Source of the DNA: Lunularia cruciata
Taxonomy: Eukaryota > Streptophyta > Marchantiopsida > Lunulariales > Lunulariaceae
Assembly (NCBI GenBank): GCA_948567375.1
Contig: OX419758.1
Location: 35,903,001 to 35,967,000, forward strand
Length of the DNA stretch: 64,000 nt
Direction of reading: 5' to 3'
Every line of letters starts with the position of its first letter. Positions within the stretch are counted from its first letter, which is position 1. The position numbers and the translations under genes were made by a program. Under the pieces are notes generated by a model that was not told where the DNA came from, did not search any database, and saw only the letters and a program-made list of their open reading frames with translations. This document shows positions 56,439 through 64,000 of the stretch, piece by piece.

Positions 56439-57260
56439 GAATTCCCTTTGTCATTGCAAAGAAGCATTTCTCTAGGTGTAATGACAAACCGGCAAACCGA
56501 CACCTTCCAAAAGTTTGGCAACAATAATCTAAATGTACATCTCTTTGCCCAAACACACAAAAATCATCAATGAAGACTTCCACAAATTTGCACAAAAAAT
56601 CCTTGAAGATTACATTCATCATCTGCTGGAAAGTAGCGGGAGCATTACACAACCCAAAGGGCATTTGATTGTAAGCAAAAGTTCCCAATCGATAGTGAAG
56701 GTAGTTTTATCCTTGTCCTCTTCTTGGATGGGAACTTGATTATACCCTAAAAACCTATTGAGAAAACTATAGCAAGGATGACCAGCTACTTGGTCCAAAA
56801 TTGTATTGATATAAGGCAAGGGATGATGATCCTTCCTTGTAACTACATTTAGCTTGCAAAAATCTTGGCACACTCAAATCTTCCCAGTTTTCTTCTTTAG
56901 GACAATGACAATGGGTGAGACCCACTCATTGCTTAAGACAAGATAGATTATTTTGGCCCCTAAGTACTTGTCAATTTCATCTTTTACCAAGAGCAAGTAC
57001 TTCGGGTTCAGGCGGTGTTGTCTTTGCAAAACCAAAACTGCACCTTCAACCAGATCAATACAGTGTTCTCTAAATTCTTGTGGAATACCCGGAATTTGAT
57101 CAATAGACCAGGCATACATCATAGAATTCTATAAATAGGGTAGTGTATCCTACCAATTCCTCCAAAGTGACTATCTTCAAAACTTCAAGATTTTTCCTTC
57201 ACCTACAACAACTTCTTGACAATCATTGGGGTTGATGACTCCTTCAACATTACTCACTCG
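56439..57260 (-). pseudogene. Reverse transcriptase part, E3
   Basis: Minus-strand reverse transcriptase from the end of the pre-RT spacer (WSIDQIPGIPQEF at about 57100) to just past the active site. It includes VCQDFCKLNVVTRKDHHPLP. The first catalytic Asp is changed to Asn (YSFLNRFLGYNQ), so this copy would be inactive even if intact. GLCNAPATFQQ and FVEVFIDDFCVFG are kept but are shifted in frame relative to the upstream part. The rest of reverse transcriptase and most of RNase H are missing. Pol resumes at 34106 on the far side of E5. Confidence 0.87.
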
Positions 57261-57900
57261 GCTCAATCTTGAGCTACCATCAAACCTCCTTCCTTTAAGT
57301 CATTTTCACTTGAGGCAAGATCATATGGATCTTTGTCATCAACGTCTACCTTGTAACATTCCAAGTAATTGACTTGGACTTTGTCATCAAAATCTTCTGA
57401 AGACAAAGATGATGAATCTTTGGATTCATCCTCATCTTCAGATGAAGTTGTTTCCCCAAGGTGGAGAACCTTTGTCCATCTTACGGTCACTAGCTTCTGG
57501 TTCTCGGACAAAATGTCCTTAAACCACAACTTTTGCTGGTGCTAATCCACCATAACTTGAGCATTATACAACCAAGGTCTTCCGATCAACAATGGGTTAC
57601 CAATTTTGGTCATTGGTTGCAACACAATGTAATTTAACTTGAAGGGCAACCCTCCAATAATTGTGGTAATGTTTGATAGCATGCCCAATGGCCGTCTCTT
57701 GGTTTGGTGTGCAAATTTCAAAACTCGGAGTGTTGGTTCAAACGTATGGTACCCCAACCTTTTTGCAGTATCTTTGGTCATGACATTCATACCAAAGCCC
57801 AAATCAATGGGTATTAACATGATCATGCACCCTACAATCTCCACATCAACTTTGAAAGATCCCAGATCTTCCTATTGAATATGGTAAATGGCGGGTAGGT
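57261..57900 (-). pseudogene. Aspartic protease and acidic spacer, E3
   Basis: Two open pieces, 57844-57542 and 57529-57263. The active-site motif reads PIDLGFGMNVM, so the Ser of Asp-Ser-Gly is replaced by Leu. The domain ends PLLIGRPWLYNAQVMVD. The acidic spacer DEDESKDSSSLSSEDFDD follows. It aligns end to end with E4 41838-41100. Confidence 0.85.
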
Positions 57901-60417
57901 CTTTTTTAGACATTGCCCTTACTTTCTTGAGGGCAAAACTTAGATGTTTCTTATATAGCTTATTGTCTTCCCATAGTTGCTTGAATTAATGTTTGCACTG
58001 GTGGATGCCAAATCCGCTACAATATTATATTGAGGTACTCCTCCCAATTTCACCTTCTTTGCCTTTGTCTTTGGGTTCAAAGTGTTGCCATCTTCAAATT
58101 TGACTTTGGGGAGCTTCATGATTGTGACTAGAGTACTAGTGGTCTTGACCCAATGTTCCTCGGGTTGGGCCACCTCGGCTTGGATCAAATCCTTCACTTT
58201 GGATCTGATGTCCACCAAAAAAATTGGAGGCTTTGTCTTCATCTCCTCCTCCAAACTCATCTCCCAAGTTCTGAGTACTGCTTCCTTGAGTTCTTTTTGC
58301 AAAGCTTTTGCTTTAGCTTTTGCTAGAATCTTTTCCTCCTTGGCAAAAAGAATACCCTTCTGATGCAATCTCTTTGCCTTTTATGAAGACAAAGAGGTAG
58401 TGCTTAGTTCCTCAGGGATCACACTTCGTCTTACTCAAGAGTGTCTCAACCTTCAAAATTTTGAGGTCCGGCCATTCACCTTCAGAAGCCGGGCTCCCTT
58501 CTTGATGTCTCTCCTCCTCAAGTGTTATATAATTTACAATTGTATCCCCTTTCGCTTGAAGCGCAGCACGCTTGGCTGGGGTCTGTACATATTTCACAGG
58601 TGGCTTTGGGTTTGGTGGATGAGGGCATTGGTTACCCATATGATCTGATCATTTACAATTTCTACATAAGGGAACATACCTAATATCCCGTCTTGGCTCT
58701 AAACAGTTTAGAGACCAATGTCCTATCAAGCCACAAGTGTAACATGCTCTGGGTGCAACATTTTGAGGTTGATTTTGGTTGCTCATTGGTGGTCTTTGTG
58801 GAGGAGCATTGGGGTTATACTTCCTTGGTCCATACCTTGGACCTTGGTACAATGTGCTTGCCCGAGGTGGTACCTCTTGAGTTTGGTATGCCGCCTCCTC
58901 TTCCTCCTCCAGGTTCCATCTTGAAACCCAATCAATTTGCTGCACTAGAAATGCATTACAAGTAGTGCATTCCATATTTGCATGGTCTGACTTGCCACAT
59001 GCGGTGCACCATACATTAGATCTGCCAAATAATAGAGGCTTCCTTTGGTCCTTTGCCCCAATCATCTGGATGTCAAAATCCGCAAACTCTTTTATAAGAG
59101 TCTCTAGCTTGTTGTCTGCCTTATGTACACTCTTTGTTAAGCGTTTCAGTAATTTCTTTCCTTTGCGTCTTTGTATTCTTCTTGGCTTTGACTCTTCTTT
59201 GGACTCCAAAGAAGAACTTGAAGATGTGAAGGACTCCTTCAAAGAAAAGGATGCACTACAAGAAGCTCTTTGTTTAGGCTTCTTGCCTTTCTTCTCCCAA
59301 TTTTTTTGGTTACCAAAAGAATGAGAGTGGGCCGCCTTGTATCGGGCAACATGTTTTAGGACTTTGTCCAAGGAAGTTACATTCCTCTCCCTGGCAAAGA
59401 TACAAATCTCTCATGATAGTCCTTCCAAGAACTAGGTAATGGTTTGGGCATTGGAGTAACCCATCACACCCAATTGCTTTGGGACTCGGTTCAAGAGTGC
59501 CATGAACCACTCAGAGAAGTCTCTCAACTTCTTCTTCTTCTTTCCTCTGTCTAGATTGTTGAGTGCCGCAAAGACACTCATGTCATAATCAACTTCCTAG
59601 AATCATTCCAAGAAATTGTTTCTCAAGTTTGCCTAGTCCGCTGGTACAACCCCCTTCTAGGTTACAAGCATATACCAACTCCAAGCCTTCTTTTAGAGCA
59701 AACTAGGGAAAATCCACATGCAATCCGCCAAGTCATGTTCCTTATTGGCAAAGGAAATGACTTCAATTTTTTTGATGAATTCATCGGGGTCTTTGTCTTG
59801 TTCTATCTCCTAAAAGCTTCTCATAGGCATGTCAAGTGATAGGTAGCAAAGTCATTTTTTGACTTGGTGGAATTGATTGAGGTAAGGTTGAACTTGATGG
59901 AACCAAGGAACTGGCTGGTATTGACATTGTGTTGATAGCCTAGGGGTTCCAATTGGTCCAGTTCAATGTAGGGTCTTCTTTGACAATTACTTCTTCTCTG
60001 ATTGTGTCAACTTCAACCCGAATAGAAGCAAGAGTTTCAATACCCTCAGAGTGTTCTTCAAAATTCCTTCGAGACAATCAAGGAATCATGCGTAAAAGAT
60101 GTTGACACTCTTCTTCTATCAAACTTCTTGTTGTCTTTTCATGAATAATTCCTTTAATAAACTTGACTTCCTTCATAGCTTTTGGAGAAGTCAGGGTATT
60201 GGGCCATCAAGAATATATCTGCCCACTTGAGTCTTTCTTCTTCTTGGAATTAGGAGACATGAAGTATCTATGCCACCCAACTTCATGTTTCTTGCATTTG
60301 AGCTCTCGTAGGGATTCTTGAACTTTGTGAAGCAGTTGTAAATCCAACAAATCTCTTTTGGCCTTGTCTAAATTGATTTGGCTCTTCAAACATTCTTCTT
60401 CTTCACATTGCAATGTT
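57901..60417 (-). pseudogene. gag, E3
   Basis: Full-length but decayed gag on the minus strand. In sense order: N-terminal helix (60413-60207), linker (about 60100-59880), capsid core (59820-59330) with several stops, a 240-codon open block (59371-58649) from KVLKHVARYKAAHS through the Ser/Lys spacer and two Cys-His knuckles (CTACGKSDHANMEC, CYTCGLIGHWSLNC), and a third knuckle after a stop near 58650. The Lys-rich tail (58368-57940) has EEKILAKAKAKALQKELKEA. The ATG lies near 60460. Its CpG sites are largely lost compared with E4 and E5. Confidence 0.85.
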
Positions 60418-60524
60418 TGTCTTTGAGCTCTTTCTTCCTATTGTTCACTCAATGCAAACATTCATGTTGCTTTACCACCCAGTTTCAAAATTGGCTTCAT
60501 ATTCTTCCACTTCCAAGATTTGTA

Positions 60525-60542
60525 TCCCCAGTAGTGATGCCA
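60525..60542 (-). other. Primer-binding site, E3
   Basis: The minus strand reads TGGCATCACTACTGGGGA, a decayed tRNA-Asp-type site seven bases from the L15 end. Confidence 0.8.
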
Positions 60543-61216
60543 AAAATCATGTGACAACCTGGCAAATATCACTTTTGTGGTAATCAGGTACTTAAAGTTC
60601 ATTTTCATAGAGATACAATTTAGAATTAGTCAAATACAAAGTCAAACAATAACAAGTAGTTCTTGTTGGTTGTGTCTTTAATCTCTTAGGTAGAAACTAC
60701 ATTCAGAAGAGAGTAACAAGCATTGACTCGCAATCTTGTTCAAGTTAATACTCGTTAATCACAACTTAATCAAGTCTTTCAAACAATCTTGATTATGATG
60801 ATTTAGATTCTCCCAAAGACGGAACTTCCGTGCAAAATGACTTCACCTCAAAAGTGTGTTCTACCCCTCCACTGCATGCATAACTTCCTCAAACAAAATT
60901 GTTTCACACCAATATTGTGCTGCACTCACAAATGCAGAATACTACAAACACTACAATTCCTCTCAGATCTATCAAGGCATTGATCCGATTGCACTTCACT
61001 CAAGATCAAACACACAAAATGAAGATCAAGGCTATGAAATCCAACATCCAACAAGCACACTAACTTGCACTTCAAAATTCTCCAAACACTCACAATTGCA
61101 AACACAAAGTTGATACTCGGAATTAAGCTCAAGAGATGAGCACTAAAATCAGCACTTCACTTTATCTATCTTCAGAAATAATGTATACTGAACAACAACA
61201 TACTACAAATGCCACC

Positions 61217-61224
61217 TTTAAATA
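61217..61224 (-). promoter_or_regulatory. Second TATA-like box of L15
   Basis: TATTTAAA on the minus strand, about 120 bp after the LTR gene stop. Confidence 0.5.
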
Positions 61225-61344
61225 GGCTGAGCTCTTCAACAATTATCTAACAATTATACCGTTCTACAACAACTTTACTAACCTATAGATCCAAAATGAC
61301 AATGCACCTCTTCATATCTGCCTCTTCAAATCTCAAAACTGTTA

Positions 61345-63805
61345 CTAATCTGATCCAATGTCTACTTCTTCCTTGGCTTCCAATCCCAAAGTAAACTCAA
61401 ATTCTACTCTATCCTTGAGTTTTATGACTACTAACTCTTCTACCAATTCTAACACTTCTTCTTCCTGATCTGCAATTCCCGTTATGGGTAATCTACATAC
61501 ATCTTCTCCATACAACCCATCTTTCTCTAATACCTCCAATGGCAACTCTAAAGATATTTGTACTCCTATCTCTACTTTGGGTTTTGCTCTTACATCCTTC
61601 TAAATTTTATCTATTTCTAACTTAACTAAATCTAATTGTGATAGTGTCTTCCACTTCTAATATCTTCCTATCTACACAAGTTCTGAGGCTAATTAGTAAA
61701 GCATTCAAGTCCTTATCCTTTGCATTTCTTCTCCTTGTCTCCTACACCAACAATCTTAACTCATGCAACCTTGTTTCTTCAATTCTTATACTAGCTTAGT
61801 ACTCAACATTGCATTCATCTTCACTACTATCTCCTTCAATGGCTCAAGCCTCATTCTTCTCTCATGTTCCCAATCTGCTTGCCAATCTTCCTGGTACATT
61901 GCCAGCTCTACCTCAAATTTGGCCTTCACATTCTCCTTCTCCTTGTCCTTCTCTTTCTGCACTATCTTCTATTCTAGATTACAAAGTAACTCCCTCAATC
62001 TTTCTTCTTCTCTATACCTCACTATTAACTCTCTTTGCCAGAGTTGCTTCTTCTCTTCTACACTCTACATCACTCTATCAAGCTCTTGCTCCTTCTTTGC
62101 TACCCTTGCCATAGCATGGATGATTTCTAATCAAGAATCAGCAAATTGTTGTTTCAAGATTTCATACTCAGCTATCTATCTTTCCTTGGCTATGACATTT
62201 TGCTCTATTATTCTCTCTCTACTCCCCACTTCTCTCTTTAAATTCTCAATCACCTGATTTTGTAATACTGCATCTACTTGTTGTACCTCCTTTTGCTCCT
62301 CTCCTTGGGTTATACTCTCCTTCAACTCCAAGTTCTCTTCTTCTAACCCCGCCGACACCTACAACATAGTCTTTACATTGAGATACTCCGATTGCATTTC
62401 TCTCTTCTTCTCTTCCAACTTCATCATCAATGGATAGACAATTTCCCATAGATACTCCACTCCTCTGATCTGGTTCCCTTTTTCTTGCGGGCTTTTCTCC
62501 TTCTTTGCTTCTTCTTTGCCTGAAACTCTTCTCCTTAGCCAAAGTTGCCTAATTAGAATTGATTCCTTGCTCACCAAACTTTCACTTTCCATTTCTCTTC
62601 TTCTGCTTGGCCCCGCCTCATATGTCATTTTTCTTCTGGATCTGATACCTCTCAATGATAACCTCTTTCTCCTCTTTCTTTGGAACTTCCTCTTCTTCCT
62701 TTCAATTATCTTCTTCTACTATCTTGAGCTTTCCCTTCTCTTCCTCTGGTACCGGCTGCATCTCCACTCCATCCTCACTCTTGCTACTTACTACTTGCTT
62801 CACCACTTTACAACATGATTTCAGGTTCTTCTTCTCTCTCCGAGTCTTCTGACTTGTACTTGGTTTCTCCTTCCGATTCTTCTCCCAACAATGCAATTAC
62901 CACCAAGTCTTTCTTGGGTTCACTTTCCTAGTCTTCTATGGTCTTGTCGCCGCTACTTCTTCTTTAGGTTGACTCCTCTTCTTTGACTTCCAAGCATTCA
63001 TTGCCAATCCCACACTTTGCTCCATTTGTTTGTAGTACTTGTCATTGCTTCTGATCTAAAGAATGTATTGCTGCTCATCCGTATCAGCATCTCTCTTTAA
63101 GTCGGGATAGAAGTGCAACACTTTCTTGTGTCATTCCACCGCATTCAATAGATTCAATCCCAAGTAAAAATGGGCTGCAAATGGCACAATATAGTGTAGA
63201 GGTGACTTATCCCACAAATTCCACACCATTTTTCTTGTGCGTTGATGGATGCACTTTGCCCAATTGATCGGTTCCCTTGTAAACATCTTATGGAAAAACA
63301 CTGTTTGATGTTTCATCACATAAGTGGTTTGCTCTGGCTTGAAGATAGCTATCATTTCTCCTATGATGCCTCTCCTCACAAGGTCCTTATAACTCCCAAC
63401 CTTGTATCCATTCTTCATGTGTTTTGAAGAAAAAGGCTTCTTGTACTTCTTAGGTACTACTTTAGCTACTTCTCCTCTTACTCTATTATTTTGGTCATGA
63501 AGCCTAGAAAAACTCAGATTCCAATTCCATGCCAAAAATGTGATCCAAAGCTTGCTCGAGTCTTTGATTCTTACGAGCACATCTAACCTCCAAATTGCAT
63601 GATTTCTCACTGCAAATTCCGAGTTCTTCTTTCCACCTCCCATCTTACACTCCTTCACTTTGGGTTGGTGACTATTCTTCCACCGGACTCTTGGACTAAC
63701 AATCATGTCCTCCTCTCAATGCACAAGTCCATCTCTTAGTACAATCCCTTTTCCCCAATCTCCCTTAGAACAACTACTTAATGGCAATGGGAAGTTACTT
63801 GTCAT
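61345..63805 (-). pseudogene. LTR-encoded coiled-coil protein, L15 copy (type I)
   Basis: ATG at 63805 (MTSNFPLPL). The N-terminal domain is open over 63706-63131 but lacks the KRGNPARWTESDW segment through the deletion shared with L10. It keeps FLAWNWNLSFSRL, MFTREPINWAKC and VPFAAHFYLGLNLLN. The linker (62896-62359) is split by stops. The coiled coil (62358-61760) has many stops. The end (61545-61345) reads EAKEEVDIGSD. It is more decayed than L13. Confidence 0.75.
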
Positions 63806-63825
63806 CTCTTTGTCTCAATCTTGAA

Positions 63826-63832
63826 TTTTATA
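63826..63832 (-). promoter_or_regulatory. TATA box of the L15 LTR gene
   Basis: TATAAAA on the minus strand, 27 bp before the ATG at 63805. Confidence 0.6.
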
Positions 63833-64000
63833 GTGGCACGTCTCCTCAATCTTTCTTCACTTCAAGCTTCTACCAAGAAATCACACCTTTTGCATGCTCT
63901 TGTCAATGTCAATTTTCCCCCACTCATAGGACAGCCATTTTTGTGTATGGTACCTTCTTGAATGTCCAACCCCAAAGGAAAGTTGTTACATTGTCCTTGC

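Larger units (their letters stand above)
30109..64000 (-). mobile_element. E3: oldest large family A element, hosting E5 and E4
   Basis: Minus-strand element. Sense order: 5' LTR L15 (runs off the window, to 60550), primer-binding site, gag (60417-57900), protease (57900-57260), reverse transcriptase (57122-56439), [E5 insertion 34107-56438], RNase H end and integrase (34106-31934, with a foreign solo LTR), polypurine tract and 3' LTR L10 (31933-30109). About 570 bp of reverse transcriptase/RNase H was lost at the E5 junction. L10 and L15 share an unusual deletion in the LTR gene, which ties them together as one pair. Confidence 0.8.
60550..64000 (-). mobile_element. L15: E3 5' LTR (type I), runs off the window
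   Basis: From the LTR 3' end (plus strand TGTGACAACCTGGCAAATATC) through the U5-like tail, second TATA-like box (61217-61224), LTR gene and first TATA box to the right edge. About 400 bp of its 5' end lies outside the window. It shares with L10 the loss of about 165 bp in the N-terminal domain (junction near 63477). Confidence 0.85.

Noticed and set aside
1-64000. Host genes, tRNA, rRNA, CRISPR, bacterial operons or telomere repeats.
   Set aside because: None could be recognised. The repeats present are explained by the minisatellite and LTR family, and no cloverleaf or rRNA core sequence was noticed.

Overview
The window looks like nuclear DNA of a land plant with a large, retrotransposon-packed genome. 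Almost every base belongs to LTR retrotransposons. The element core is plant-type Ty3/gypsy of the Athila/Tat kind: a primer-binding site matching plant tRNA-Asp with one mismatch, one long gag-pol frame, a reverse transcriptase with a FIDDFCVFG active site, and a DD35E integrase. I saw no convincing host gene, rRNA, tRNA, CRISPR or bacterial feature. The species cannot be fixed from this sequence. No element in the window is intact.

One LTR family (family A) dominates. Its LTRs begin TGTGGTACCCACATTTTTTG and end near GCCGGGTTGTCACA. Full copies are about 3.6-4.0 kb. Inside the LTR, in the sense direction, lies a gene of about 840-860 codons: a conserved N-terminal domain of about 280 residues, an acidic Ser/Glu-rich linker, a long coiled coil and a conserved C-terminus. 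A TATA box (TATAAAA) sits just before its ATG. A second TATA-like box (TATTTAA) lies about 117-119 bp after its stop and is the best candidate promoter for genomic RNA. I do not recognise the protein. This LTR-borne gene is the most interesting feature of the window.

Layout. 1-1720: minisatellite of about 80 bp units. 1945-2982: gag and LTR remnant (E1, minus). 2983-10272: pile-up of family A LTRs in both orientations (L1, L2, L3). 10638-22756: element E2 (minus), LTR-gag-LTR without pol, near-matching flanks (ACCTC/ACCTG), holding two nested solo LTRs (L6, L7). 22757-23349: unassigned flank. 23350-24701: truncated LTR L8. 24702-30108: gag of E3' (minus) split by solo LTR L9 with a perfect GTCCA duplication. 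30109-64000 and beyond: element E3 (minus), 3' LTR L10 to 5' LTR L15. E3 holds E5 (plus, 34107-56438). E5 holds E4 (minus, 34854-51593). E4 holds solo LTR L13 (45145-48917, TCACA duplication). A solo LTR of an unrelated family (32343-33065) sits in E3 integrase.

The insertion order is readable: E3, then E5, then E4, then L13. CpG content agrees, with young copies keeping CG and old ones showing TG/CA. Six of the stop codons in E4 gag-pol are TGA where related copies or the family have CGA/CGG or CAA, which points to methylation-driven decay.
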